Shown in pieces: positions 11,201-21,594 of a stretch of DNA of 64,000 nt. This DNA comes from Anseranas semipalmata (Eukaryota > Chordata > Aves > Anseriformes > Anseranatidae), in contig VXAA01000861.1 in assembly GCA_013399115.1 (NCBI GenBank), positions 62,001 through 126,000 on the forward strand, read 5' to 3'. Below the pieces are notes generated by a model, which searched no databases, had not been told where the DNA came from, and worked only from the letters and a program-made list of their open reading frames with translations. Every line of letters begins with the position of its first letter. Position 1 is the first letter of the stretch. The position numbers were made by a program, and so were the translations under genes.

Positions 11201-14200
11201 TATCTCTGACCCACTTTTTAGAAAGGCTTGAGCAGGACTTCCATCCCACCATCTGCTCTCACAGCTCCTTGCACAACCAGTGCACGCAAACAGCATCCTT
11301 CTTTCCTCCCATCCCCTCTCCTCCTCCATGCACTACATCATTGTGTTGGTTAAAGCTGTTCCATTGTTCTTGTCAAAGTCGGTGCCCTGCTGCCTCCTGC
11401 AGCTTGGGAAAGGAACTAAAACGTGTCAAACAAGTAATTCAGTAATTAACACAAATGACCAGCAGGGGAAAACATTTCACACATTCTGAAGTCATGTTTA
11501 TTTTGGAGGGAAAAACCCACAACCCTGGTACCTGTACTGCTATAGAGAAAAATGGGAAAAAAATAAACAGTCCAGTAAAATTTTGAGGTTTTACAGTTAA
11601 ATTTAAGACATGGATACATTTTTATGTAGATTTATCCACACCTTGTCATAATGCATCACTAGTATAATGTCTCTGTGTCAGTAGCATCAAAAACCATGTG
11701 TTATTGCAAACTGTTTTTCCAAGAAGGCATAAAAGAGAAACTTCATATTTAATTACCTGGCTAATTAAGTCAGGTTAATTACCTGGCTTAACTTTAATAG
11801 CTTGTACATAAGATTTTAGTCATTAAAAATTCACGTCCCCTTAGTCAAAAGAAGAATTATAAACTCTACTAAAGTTAGTGAACTTACCAGCATGAGTTTT
11901 GATGACAGACTTGTCTTGCTTAATGCCAGCTTCCTTATTTTTTAGAACATCCATCCATTTTCCCATGAAATCTCTTTCTACAGCTGCAGAACCAACTACT
12001 TCAGACTGCTCATCTACAATGGGAAGAAAAATGGTAGCTTTGAATGTCCATTGTAAAGAAATCAGGAATGAGAAAAACAAAGCGGGATGCAAATAATCCT
12101 CCACTTGAATGTGATTGAGTTTTCCCTCGTGAGGGAAAAGAAGCTCCAGGCCATAGGACCTTACAGATGACACCAGGGATTTCAGGGTGAAATACTGAGC
12201 AAGCTTTTGTCCCACGAAAGTATCTCATATTGCTCATTTCTAAATCACTCCACCAAAAGACTACAGGATAAGCAGCAAAAAAAAGAGATTCACACATTCT
12301 GTTTTGTCTGCAATGCTAACAACCTCAATCAACTCCCCCCATCACTTACTTTCAGCCCTGCATAGGCTCTTCATTTGTGGCAGTACAAGTACTCATGGGA
12401 GCTTAGGTGAACTGGATCAAGGTATTGATCCAAGTGAAAAACTAATGGCAGGGAAGGCAAGGGGAGAATCAAAATCTATATAAATTCCCTGTTCTCCAAC
12501 TTGTTCCAGTACAGCTCCAGTTCTGCAGTAACTGAGGATACAGCAAAGATGTGAAAGTGAATAGCTGGGTAAGACGATGACTTAAGAGGTCTGAAAAGTC
12601 AGGACCACTGACAGGAAGATATATATGGCATGGTCCCAGCTCAAAATACTGAGCACACTGAGCAAGCACCTGACTACTCTGTTTTCAGGGTACTAATAGA
12701 AAATTCAGTGGGCTTATACAAGGAAATAATGTGTCCCTATGGAGACACTAGCATGACAAGTTTTCTATAGTTGTTATTATTTATATATGCTGCTCTCTGT
12801 AAGATATATACTGCAGAAAGCTATCAACCTCACAAAATATTTTCCTATGAATTATTCCCTGGTTTCTCATCTAACTAGTAGTATTCAGAAGACTCCATAA
12901 TTTTATGAAATATTAACCTTGCAAAGATAAAAAGTGGTATCACTTATTAAAAGCACCTCTACACACAGAATTCCTCCCAGCACATGCTTCTGGATACCAA
13001 AAATAAGGATTTCAATGGTTTGACCTGGAATAATTTCAAAAAGTTGTTATATATCCAGAAAAAAAAAAGGTTAATACCTAGTATTTGTAAAAACTAAGAT
13101 TTCTGAGCCAAACTGTTAAATCTAATCCATTAGACACTGTTCAATTATATAAATGTAGCATGAATAAGACATCAAGGCGACTATAATCTCTTTATTCAGA
13201 TTTTTGAAGCACTGATATACTCTGTGCTATGACAAATAGGGTTTACATATACACAGATATATTTGACAACAAATTTTGGCCTGCACTGTTGAGATTTCAC
13301 ACCTAAAGGGTATTTAAAAAGGATTCTTAATAAAAGTGGTGCTGGTTATTATCGCAGGGCCAGGGGGGAGAGGAGGTAACAAAGTAGTAAGATACTGTCT
13401 GGATGAGAAAGAACATCTCTACTGGGCTTGTCATTTTTAAGTCAAGTATAGACAAAGTTAATTATTGGTATACAGCAGCTGATCAACTTGAACCAAGAAG
13501 AATCAGATTACAACAATAACAGCTAGCAGACATTACAATATATCTCAAGTCCACACTGCTTTTAAAAAAATATTAAGCGCCTTAGTTTAAAAAACTATAC
13601 TGTTTATACATGCTGACAAGCTCCCAAACTAAGAACAGGTTTTTAAAAAATAGTCATGTCTGCAAGCACTCACAATACTTCCCAGACCAAATTTGGAGAA
13701 AAGGAGAATGCAGAAGAATGACAAAACCCCACAGACACGGGGGGGGNNNNNNNNNNNNNNNNAGAAAAACAAAACTAACAAACAAGACATTAAGACAGTT
13801 AGCTTATGTCCTGCTGTCTGCTTCTTTATCACTCCGATGCAGCTTTAAGGTGCTACCCAGCCCTCTTAAGCGTTCCAAGTCTTGGAACTTTCCCTGCACC
13901 CTTGGAAGAATTATTATACAGGCCAGCTACTTTTTATACATGGTAACTAAGTCAAAGTATCTTGCAAAAATTTTTAAAATGCCAATAGAATATCAGCATC
14001 ACAAGATTATTAAGTAAGGGTTTTCATGGCTAATTCAGAAACCTTTTGCATGTAGTTGTCAGCAGACCCTGAGAAACCAAAACACAGACTTAAGTCAGCC
14101 TACTGAGGTTCTGCATGAACATTGCACGCAATTTTTTACATTTTTATTTTTCCTAAGTCAAGCCTCCACTGCACAGGTCTAAAGCCATGCAAGACAGGTT

Positions 14201-14474
14201 TCAAACACAGTAATGTCTGCATACCTGCATGATTTTGGCCTGCCAGCCATGACGTGCTTTCCAGCCTATCCGACACAGCAGACCACTCTACACCCTCTGT
14301 GGAACAGTACCATTCAGGTGGTTTGCTCTCATGCTGGGAGCATGCTGCTTCCTCCTCACTGAACAGCTCAAAGGTATCTTCTGAGTAGTCAAAAACAGAA
14401 CTCCCGTAACTCTGGCTCGATTCCACCTGATACTTTTCACAGCTGCCAGAGCTATTTGATGAGGTAGTAGTCAT
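704..14474 (-). CDS. C8orf48: Spliced coding region, C8orf48-like uncharacterised protein (5 coding exons, 293 aa)
   Basis: Joined coding exons are 14474-14225, 12013-11888, 4962-4742, 2463-2311 and 835-704 on the minus strand (250+126+221+153+132 = 882 nt, 293 codons plus TAA). Every intron is GT-AG and the phases chain without conflict (1,1,0,0), which is strong evidence for a real gene. The start is the first ATG of the first coding exon, in context GCACCATGA. Residues 1-83 are serine/acid-rich and look disordered. Residues 127-199 hold an LSDEELDALRSFC segment and an LLMNRICLKNIRE segment. Residues 211-214 are CPDC, followed by a lysine-rich probable helix or coiled coil to about 250. Residues 251-293 contain LTLIGE and LSEDPRNLWQRL. 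There is no signal peptide or membrane segment. My recollection of human C8orf48 contains similar DEELxAL, CPxC-KKRAELA, FLKQKKTLLE and LSDDPR blocks, so I name it that with moderate confidence (about 0.55). Function is unknown. Confidence 0.85.
836..2310 (-). other. Intron 5 of the C8orf48-like gene
   Basis: 1,475 nt, GTAAGC...CAG. It holds a G-run plus A-run near 1871-1890, an A-tract on the minus strand at 2293-2263 close to the 5' splice site, and a 9-bp hairpin at 2123-2146. No other gene is seen. Confidence 0.75.
2263..2293. repeat. Poly-T tract (poly-A on the gene strand)
   Basis: 31 bases of T with a single C at 2275. On the gene strand this is an A-tract beginning 17 nt inside intron 5. 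Confidence 0.9.
2311..2463 (-). CDS. C8orf48: C8orf48-like exon 5 (CxxC and lysine-rich helix)
   Basis: 153 nt, phase 0 at both ends, acceptor ending CATCCTTCAG and donor AGA/GTAAGC. It encodes residues 200-250: a CPDC motif at 211-214, then KKKKAELAEITFLKQKKTLL and LLQEKLEEQIYSR, a strongly charged amphipathic helix or coiled-coil candidate. A long A-tract lies in the intron 17 bases after the donor (see findings). A single CxxC is too little to claim a zinc site. Confidence 0.85.
2464..4741 (-). other. Intron 4 of the C8orf48-like gene
   Basis: 2,278 nt, GTACTG...CAG. AT-rich, with a T-run at about 4098-4113 and a short G-run at 4364-4370. Nothing else recognisable. Confidence 0.7.
4742..4962 (-). 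CDS. C8orf48: C8orf48-like exon 4
   Basis: 221 nt, acceptor ending GGCTAACAG and donor CAG/GTACTG. It enters in phase 1 (split codon GAA, E126) and leaves in phase 0. It encodes residues 127-199, including LSDEELDALRSFCTTKMRRM, a short basic Gly/Gln stretch, and IVPGLLMNRICLKN. This looks like the start of the conserved part of the protein. The acceptor has a weaker pyrimidine tract than the other exons. Confidence 0.8.
5465..5482. repeat. 18-bp perfect palindrome
   Basis: ACCTTGTTTAAACAAGGT is its own reverse complement, centred on a PmeI-type GTTTAAAC. It is in intron 3 of the C8orf48-like gene. Confidence 0.9.
10075..10202 (-). mobile_element. CR1 LINE 3' fragment
   Basis: Begins CATAGAATCATCTAGGTTGG on the plus strand, the reverse complement of the CR1 3' terminus, followed by the diagnostic GGAAGAGACCTCTAAGATCA and CCAACCATTAAGC segments. 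It ends abruptly where a 21-bp minisatellite begins. Dead, heavily 5'-truncated copy. Confidence 0.9.
10203..10326. repeat. Degenerate 21-bp minisatellite (six units)
   Basis: Six consecutive units start at 10203, 10224, 10245, 10266, 10287 and 10307. The first four are exactly 21 bp and the last two 20 bp. Each carries an AAAA core followed by a G-rich TGAGGCTTTGG-like half. Units 2 and 5 are the most alike. The array abuts the CR1 fragment directly. Confidence 0.75.
11749..11788. repeat. 26-bp-spaced direct repeat
   Basis: TTAATTACCTGGCT occurs at 11749-11762 and again at 11775-11788, with TAATTAAGTCAGG between. It lies about 100 nt downstream of the exon 3 donor. Confidence 0.85.
11888..12013 (-). 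CDS. C8orf48: C8orf48-like exon 3
   Basis: 126 nt between acceptor TTCCCATTGTAG and consensus donor GTAAGT. Phase 1 at both ends; the split codon with exon 2 is GAT (D84). It encodes DEQSEVVGSAAVERDFMGKW and then a Lys-rich stretch ending near THA. The exon is symmetric, so skipping it would keep the frame. Confidence 0.82.
12014..14224 (-). other. Intron 2 of the C8orf48-like gene, with assembly gap
   Basis: 2,211 nt, GTATGC...TAG. It includes a run of 16 unknown bases at 13747-13762 flanked by a G homopolymer, and a small hairpin at 12413-12432. Otherwise AT-rich without recognised content. Confidence 0.7.
13747..13762. other. Assembly gap (16 N)
   Basis: Sixteen unknown bases directly after a run of G. 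The true length of the missing sequence may differ. It lies in intron 2, so no coding effect is expected. Confidence 0.98.
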
Positions 14475-14483
14475 GGTGCGGCA
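14225..14483 (-). CDS. C8orf48: C8orf48-like exon 2 (first coding exon; CDS 14474-14225)
   Basis: The acceptor is a pyrimidine-rich tract ending in TTTATTTGTAG, immediately before 14483. Nine bases of 5' UTR precede the ATG at 14474. The exon encodes residues 1-83, rich in S, E and Y (for example SSVFDYSEDTFELFSEEEA), and ends in CAG followed by donor GTATGC, leaving phase 1. The reading frame continues past the donor to 14136, but that read-through part is intronic because the next exon fits phase 1 exactly. Confidence 0.82.
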
Positions 14484-16556
14484 CTACAAATAAAAACAAA
14501 AGAAAAGCATATAACAGTTCTAGTTACACGGGAAGAATGACTGGATTACTTACAGCTCTGGGGGACATACAGAGCAATATTACAGCTCAGTTCAAACCCA
14601 GTTTAGCTACCAAAACAGGTGGATGAAGTAACTACTTAATGTGTTACATCAAGCAAACACCCTCCAAAGCACTACTGCTGATTAAAGTGATGCATCGTTA
14701 AGCTCTGCTGGGTAAGCATACAATAACAATTACCACTGAGCATTTACAACCAATTCTGATCAGGTTCCTTTCCAGTTTGTAGTGAATTACAGGCAACACT
14801 GGGATAAAGTCATTCACGAAAACAAAAGGTGATTTAAAAAAATATTGATTTATTTTGCCTTAGATTAAACCTCTCACCCCTCAGAAAAGTAAAGCCTGCT
14901 TGTTCCGCTTAGATTTTTTCTAGAAAATCAGAAAAAAAAACATAACAAGTATCAGCCAGCTGATGCTCTCAAAATGAAGATAGACGTGCTCTCAGTGTGA
15001 AAAAAAATAATAATAAAGCTCTCCACAACCAAATTCCAGGAATAAAACAGACCTCAGATAGGTAGCTATCATGTAATGGATACACTTTAAACCTTTCTTC
15101 TTTTTTTTTTTTTATTTTTTTTATTTTTTTTTTATTTTTTTTTTATTTTTTTTTTAATTAGAATGATGTACTTCCCCTTCTTACTTTGAATCTAAGGACG
15201 TAAATAACTTTGTCCTAAATAATTTTGCCCTAATTTTTTTCCCTGCTCTCATAAGATAAGAAGAATAAATGCATGGGTGATATCCCTTTGGAAAGATGCC
15301 TGCAGTGGTGACAGCTGGGGCTCCTCCATCAGAAAAAACAGAACCCCTGAGCAATGACAGTGGGCAAACAAAAGCACTTTCTGTCAGGCCTGAAGTTCAG
15401 CCATGCCACTGTGCTGTGGTGTTCGTTAACACTTTTTAGGCAACTTTGTTTTAAAGGTGCTGGCTTTAGCCATTTCCCTACCAAATACGCTATGCCGCCT
15501 GTTTTACATGCCATGTTACCGCCGAGGTCCTTCTGCGCTCTGTGTGAGGACCCCGTGCCCCTAAAACAAATTCAGGATTTCCTTCCCGAGGCCAGACTCC
15601 AAAAGCAACCTGTAGCGCCAAATTTCTAAGGTCCGAAAGTTTAATTTTTGTTTTAACATGTGCCAAAAATTAAAGAATAGTTCTGATGTAACCTCTAAAT
15701 ATTAATAAGCACTAAGTAATTTTTTTTATGCACTATACCAACACTAAATTAGGCTGGAGACTGGTTAATAAGATGAAGTCTCCTTGAGAAAAACAGTAGG
15801 AAACACAAACAGAGTCGATTAGTGCTGCAGCCCTCAGCTGACCCAAGAAGCTAAGGCTCTCCTATAGCAGATGGAGTGAGAAAATGAATCTCGGGTAACG
15901 AGACTGGCTGAAGTAGAAATATTTCATAGTATCAGATATGACTGATAATAGCTAACTTTCACAGTGAAAATGAGGTATTTGTTCCATCATTAACATAAAA
16001 AATAACTTAGAGTGTAAATATACTTCTAAATAACAAATAAAACACGTTTACAGGCTACTTCAAAGTTGCATCTGCTGCCGTGCAGCTTTTATTCCTCACA
16101 AGGACGAGGCAATCCCTACCTCACCAGACTGCAGAAAGCAAGCTCAGCCCTGCAGTAAAGGTTTTGAAAACAAAAACTGTCTGAGCTGCTTCCCCGCTGC
16201 ACAGAGGTCAGTGGTGTGTGGAGTGTCACAGAAAACACGAAGGTTTTTTGGAGAAAACCTGAGGGAGAGAAGCTCCATCTCCTCCCAGAAGTGTGAAAAC
16301 CTACATGACCATCAAGCAACAGCTGAGAAACCCTTCTGCATCCACTTTGTGGTAAAAACCCCAAGGCAGCAGACGTGGCATTTCCTTTATTTTACATATA
16401 CATATAATTTTACAGTCCCGCATTTCCATGACAACAAAAAAATACAGTTTTTCAAAACCACTTAATCCATACTTTAACAGACAAACCCCCTTCTAGGAAG
16501 CCGTCACCACACGCCGGGGCCGTCCTATACCGCCCGGGCCCGAGTGCTTTACTCAC
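14484..16556 (-). other. Intron 1 of the C8orf48-like gene (5' UTR intron)
   Basis: 2,073 nt, GTGAGT...TAG. The only marked feature is the T-rich block with regularly spaced A residues at 15095-15157. Confidence 0.65.
15095..15157. repeat. T-rich block with A every ~11 bp
   Basis: A 63-bp T-rich block interrupted by single A residues at 15114, 15123, 15134, 15145 and 15156, so the spacing is 9, 11, 11, 11. Could be an expanded TTTTTTTTTTA simple repeat. Confidence 0.85.
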
Positions 16557-16667
16557 AGGCCACGCGGCTCGTCAGGCAGCGAGGAGCCAGCTCCGCGTTT
16601 CGCTTCCTACGCCTAGCTGCCGCCTGCTGCCTCGCTCTCCTCGGCCTGAGGCGCGATTCCGCCGGGG
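16557..16667 (-). other. C8orf48: Non-coding exon 1 (5' UTR) of the C8orf48-like gene
   Basis: A strong donor (GCCT/GTGAGT) ends this exon at 16557 inside the CpG island. The upstream end is inferred as about 25-30 nt below a TATA-like element at 16698-16691, so the start near 16667 is approximate. The exon has no ATG in frame with the main protein; translation begins in exon 2. Confidence 0.55.
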
Positions 16668-16690
16668 AGGGTGAGGCGGAGGGGCCCGGG

Positions 16691-16698
16691 CCTTATAT
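16691..16698 (-). promoter_or_regulatory. TATA-like element in the CpG island
   Basis: Minus-strand GATATAAGG embedded in GC-rich sequence. Its distance to exon 1 is right for a core promoter. The match is good but not a full TATAAA. Confidence 0.4.
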
Positions 16699-16780
16699 CG
16701 CCGTGCCGCCCCGCCAGGCTGCAGGACCAGGGAGGAAGGGAGGAGCGGGAAGGCCGGCGGGCCGGACAGGTCCGATGGAG

Positions 16781-16796
16781 GCGGCGGCGGCGGCGG
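16781..16796. repeat. (GCG)n trinucleotide run
   Basis: About five GCG/CGG units in the CpG island, followed by a NotI-type GCGGCCGC at 16793-16800. Typical of 5' flanks of CpG-island genes; length polymorphism is possible. Confidence 0.8.
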
Positions 16797-17090
16797 CCGC
16801 TGAGGGGAGGGCGCGGGGCGGGCGCTGAGGGAAGGGGCCTGAGGGGGGAGCGGGAGCTCCCGGCGCGGGCACAACCGCCGTCTCCCTCGTGCCCTGCCTG
16901 CCCCTCAGGTAGCCATCATCTTCTGTGACCGGTGGCTCAGCGCCGCGGGGCTGAGCACAACCCCCGGCCAGGCCGGGTTAAGGGCATTTCAGTAGCACGT
17001 CGTGATTAAAGTAGCTCGTGTCCTGTGTATACTGGATCTTGCTTTAATACTGCTATTGCAAGTTAGCTGATACCACTTTTTTTCTTTCAG

Positions 17091-17161
17091 GGAAGTCATT
17101 CCTTTTATCAAGAAATGCATATGCTTCAGCTCCAGGATGCGTAGTGTTTTCTCTGTCACAT
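17091..17161 (+). ncRNA. Candidate exon of a divergent plus-strand transcript
   Basis: 71 nt framed by a strong acceptor (pyrimidine tract ending TTTCTTTCAG) and a consensus donor (CACAT/GTAAGT). It sits 100 bp downstream of the CpG island in the direction opposite to the C8orf48-like gene. A possible upstream donor is CAG/GTAGCC at 16906-16910. Two of three frames are open but neither resembles a known protein, so a divergent lncRNA exon is the simplest reading. Inference from splice signals only. Confidence 0.35.
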
Positions 17162-17266
17162 GTAAGTCACTGAGGTATTTTATCATGGTAAGCACCTCAT
17201 GCACGCCTCAGGGCTGGCCTGTCCAAGGTCTTGGCTGGATTTTGAGATCTTTGGGACAGAGATCTG

Positions 17267-17330
17267 TCACAGAATCACAGAATCCTTTAGGTTGGAAGAG
17301 ACCTTCAAGATCACCTAGTCCAACCTATTG
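17267..17330 (-). mobile_element. CR1 LINE 3' terminal fragment
   Basis: Contains ACAGAATCACAGAATCC, GGTTGGAAGAGACCTTCAAG and ATCACCTAGTCCAACC in order. This is the CR1 3' end in reverse orientation, only about 64 bp long. It lies just downstream of the candidate divergent exon. Confidence 0.9.
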
Positions 17331-20300
17331 TCTTCTCTCATGTTTCATTAAGTGCAGCACATGGTTTTAGCAGCTCAAGCAGTCTTCTTTCTCTTGAAAG
17401 AGAGATGTCTGTGTGCTGCTTTTATACCTATAATATAAAGAAACAGTTTGGCAAGTGTAAGGAGAATGATACACATTGATGCAGAAGAGTAAATAATTGC
17501 ATTGGTGCAGTGGAGTGTAAGGCTAAGAGGAACAGACAGTTCGTATTGTTCAAATGTTTTAACATTCAGTGGTTCATTGCTTTCTGCAGAGTGGACTGCT
17601 TGGTGCTGGCCCTCTTCATTTTCATTTGGCTAGCTACAATAAATTAAAATAATTTACACATGATAAGCATTTCTTTTATATTCCCCATCAACACAAATTA
17701 TAGTAGTGATCGGAGAGGTATGTAACTGCAAACGGAAGGGGCAATTATCCATCCTGCAGCAAGTAGGAGTCAGCTGAATACCAATCAGAGCAGAAATCTA
17801 CACAGAACAGCCTTTTCTTTAGGCTGTCAGAATTATGGAAGGAGAAAAAATGTAATTAAGAAAATACCTGCCATTTAGATAAGCAAAATCTGCATTGTGT
17901 ACTAAATCTCTCCAACCTAAAGATTCACCTTTCACTGATTGCTTTATGTTTTATTTTTCTTCTCAGGAAAATAATGTTGGAAACAAGCTAGCAAGCACCC
18001 AAACTGAATAAAAACACTATCTGGAAGAATCTTAAGAGGTAGGCTGACAGTTTTCATGCTCTGAGTTATAAATGATTGTGAAGTAGGGTAGGGAGAAACA
18101 TTACCTTTTCTTTAAAATTCTAATCAAGATACACAGAGAATAATGCGGATCCTCACAGGTCCCACTAAATACCTCCCTGGCAGCTTGATACTTCATTATT
18201 TATCATTGTCCATTTTTTATGGTAACAGTTGACATTAGATTATTACTGACCTGGTTGGTATTTGAATTTATTCTCTTGAGGTTAAAGACTTTGTAGTTTC
18301 ATGTTCTCAGTCCTTTTTAAAATTCATAATTTTAGAGCATGGAAAATATATTGTTCTATCAAGTTTATTTCTCTGACATTTATTCAGTGATCCTAATATT
18401 AAAGGCATTTGATTTCAAGCCCAGGATACAAATAATTCTTTTAACTGATCTTCCCTAAACCAGGTCATTTTATCACTGCAGTTCCTCTCGTTGGTGTCTT
18501 GGAAGTTAATATGTTGAACAGCATAATTATTTGAACCAGTATTTGTTTCTAAAGGATTTGTGGGTGATAATAGATGGGCCAACCCAGTTGTGTCAGAAGG
18601 TATTAAGATTTCTGCTAATGTTGTGGTGTTGGTCCTATATAGAGCCATAAATGATACTGTGTGAGAAGCAGTGACGGGCTTTTACTCCAGCTCTTCTCTT
18701 TATCATATGTTATATTAAATTTAAACACCATTGTTGAATTTCTTTGTGTGGGTAAATGCTTTTTGATGCCTCCTTCTATTAAAGTTGTAATATTCCTTTT
18801 AACCAGAGGGCTGCATAAGAATTCATACTTGCTAGGTGTGTTTCTCACATAATCATAGTCTCATTAATGTTGCCAGCAGAACTAATTGGGCTGTCACAGT
18901 GAGGTTCAGTACCCAGTTGGAGAACTATGGTGCGAGGCCAATGGAGTTGAGCATATTCTGATGGTGGGTAAAGCTGATGTGACTAATGAGATGCTCCTAA
19001 AGCCTTATTCTCCATGGCAATGCAGGTATTTTGAGGGGTTTATTTAGACTCTGTAAATATGAAGGACAAATGCAAGAACTCTTTTGAAATTTCAGAAGCA
19101 AGTTGTTGACAGTTCAAGATACAATAAAAGTTTTCTCCTTTATCAGCACAGACGTTGAAAGTACTGCCAAGTAGCACCTAGACACCATAAATCATTGATG
19201 AGAGTGGATAGTTTGAAAATATTACAAATGAAATGCTCTGGGGCACAGGGCATGTAAAGAAGTCATTGTCTAGGGCCTGCCGTATTTAAAATGGTCATTT
19301 CAGTTCCCATTAATTCACATCTCTAATTAGGAAATGGATTGATCTCTTGCTTAAAGTTGCTAGTGACTGGCTGGTGTCCATGGCAGATCAAAAGCGTGCA
19401 TACAAATGAAATGTTAAAAGTGACCACTGTTGTATAAGTTTAAATAAATATAAATTAAATGAAAGCTGTGGGCCGAGTTTCACAGGCAGAAACAAAATAT
19501 ATTTCAGACCTGTTTTTGTACATAGGCTCTTGTTGCTTATGCTCCAGTTGGTGGTAGGAAGCCACGATCAGCTGCATTTTCACTGGGCCTCCTAGTGGAG
19601 AAAAGAGGACTGAAAATCTTTTGTGGAAAAAAAAATAACTGTCTTGTCCTTGGTCACAACAGCATCTCTGCAGGCAGGTAGTAATTTCATCTGTGTCAGT
19701 CTTGGTAACCACCTTGGGGAGAAATATCTAATGAAGAAACAGGTTGTGAAGAGTGTGACAAGTGTCTTTTTACAGCAATTTTTATGTATGCTTGTTCTCT
19801 GAGTTGCTGGAGAGCATTGTATTCCAGGGGAGGGTTGTCCTTTAGGATGAGACATAAACAGTAATTAACACTTGTGACTGTGAAGGAGCCACAGCTGCAT
19901 TTCCAAGGTTTGATATTAGTACATAGGCTGGATTCCAATTAGCATAATTACACTCTATCTTCCTAATTTTGCTTTGTACTTTAAGATAGATAATTATTCT
20001 TACTCACTGTGTGTCCTAATGTGCTGTTAAATAGCAACATCCACCTTCCCATGTTTGGGTGCATTTCAATGCAAGCTGCATACATAGATTGCCTTCTGAG
20101 TCTTTTCTCCTTATAATTGTAATAACTGCAATAAATTGCAGTAACCTTTTGAGAAAACATCTGAAAATGCAACAAAGTTCCATTAGCCAGCATTCTAAAA
20201 TGTCTCCTCATATATATATGTGTGTGCATACATATAGAAACATCCGAACTCCTCACCGGAGACATAAAGGCCTGTTCGAGAGCAGGCATGGCTGTGGGAA

Positions 20301-21580
20301 GTGCTCTGCCTGAAGAGCAGGGAGCAGGCTGACCAGGTATTTGACAGTAGTTTCTTACAGCAGAAGTAAAACTAGTAGTGGAGAAGAGCTGGAATTAGAT
20401 CCACTCGTGATACCTTGACGTACTTCACTTGGAATTGTCTGTTTGCTGATCTCAAATGTATGACCGTATGGGTTGAGGCTGAATCTCTAAATCATGTCTT
20501 TCCTAATAGTCTTGATCTTTTTGTCTGAATAGATTCAGTGCTGCTTACAACAGCAGCTTGAGCACAAGAAAGTTCCCATGTGTGATCCTCTTGCTTTCTG
20601 AGACACTCAGTCTGCATCTTTATCTACCTATTTGCATCGGTTCACTTTAATTTTTCCCCACGCGGAGTTATTGTAGGTGCCTTCAAGGAGATGCTTTAAA
20701 TAGCTGGGGGTTTCAGACCAGTGCTTTAACAATGTCGTTCTGAGGAATAATGTGTTCCCTTAGATGGACAGGTTGGGGTTGGTTCTGAACGTGCCATTAA
20801 TTCATGCAAAAGAAGAGAACTGAGATACTCTTATAGTAAATGTTTGAGATATTCTTCATTTTCTTTTACCTTTTTATTATGTTTGCTTAGTGATTTCCAT
20901 GTGGACCATCCTGAAGAATTCCTAGTGTTTTGCTGTGGGGAGAAATTTCTAAGGGAAAGGCAGACTCATCATGCACTTCCGATAGATCGATACTAGACTC
21001 ATTAATCAGTTTTCTTCGGTATTAGGTTGACTCTTTTGGGAATCTTTCAGAACATATTTCACACCAATGGGTCATTTTGACACATCAGAAAATGCCTTCA
21101 TTTAGAAATTACAGCTTTTCACATCGACACTCCATTTAACCCATCGTGTATCCATCCGTTGTAAAAGCACAGCATTTTATTCATTCTTTAGCTAGATTTT
21201 GTGATGCTAATTGTTGTGTTACTGAAGTGTCCTACAGGTGCTATAAGTTGTCTTAGCAAGGTTCTTTCTGTTTTTCTTCTAATTCTTCATTGCTGGAGTA
21301 TTTCTACTGGAGAAGGGGGAGTGATTTTGTGGTTTGTTCAGAGGACAGTGTTTTGAGATGTTTGAAAACTCCTCTGAAGATGGGTTTATTTCTGAGAAAT
21401 CTCATGGTCCTGGAAGAAGAACCATTGGTGTTGCTGCTGAGCTTTTCCTTGCTGGTAAGGAGAGTGAGTTGTTTAAGGTGATTATATTTATGGAGAAAGA
21501 TCTGTCTTAATTTTCTAGGGCCGTTTGAGGTCTCAGAAAACTGACACTACTAATTTTAAGTTTGGCAACCAGTTAGTGCT

Positions 21581-21594
21581 GTGTGTGTGTGTGT
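21581..21594. repeat. (GT)n microsatellite
   Basis: About seven GT units in isolation in intergenic DNA. Confidence 0.8.

Larger units (their letters stand above)
4963..11887 (-). other. Intron 3 of the C8orf48-like gene
   Basis: 6,925 nt, GTAAGT...CAG. It contains an 18-bp perfect palindrome (5465-5482), an A-run at 8791-8809, an inverted repeat at 9623-9643, a CR1 fragment with an adjoining 21-bp minisatellite (10075-10326), a GC-rich patch (10330-10500), an AP-1-like pair (10893-10920) and a 26-bp tandem duplication (11749-11788). No additional exon is required by phase. Confidence 0.7.
16500..16980. promoter_or_regulatory. CpG island promoter
   Basis: An abrupt GC- and CpG-rich block in otherwise AT-rich DNA. 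It contains SP1-like GC boxes (GGGCGGG and CCGCCCCGCC types), a (GCG)n run at 16781-16796 and a TATA-like GATATAAGG on the minus strand around 16698-16691. It lies at the 5' end of the minus-strand gene and probably supports divergent transcription as well. Confidence 0.8.

Noticed and set aside
14136..14224. Read-through of the first coding exon past its donor
   Set aside because: The frame stays open, but a good donor (CAG/GTATGC) and exact phase agreement with exon 3 show the sequence after 14225 is intronic.
16544..16928. Open frames in the CpG island (Arg/Gly/Pro-rich, both strands)
   Set aside because: GC-rich sequence lacks stop codons; the peptides are low-complexity and lie in promoter or 5' UTR.
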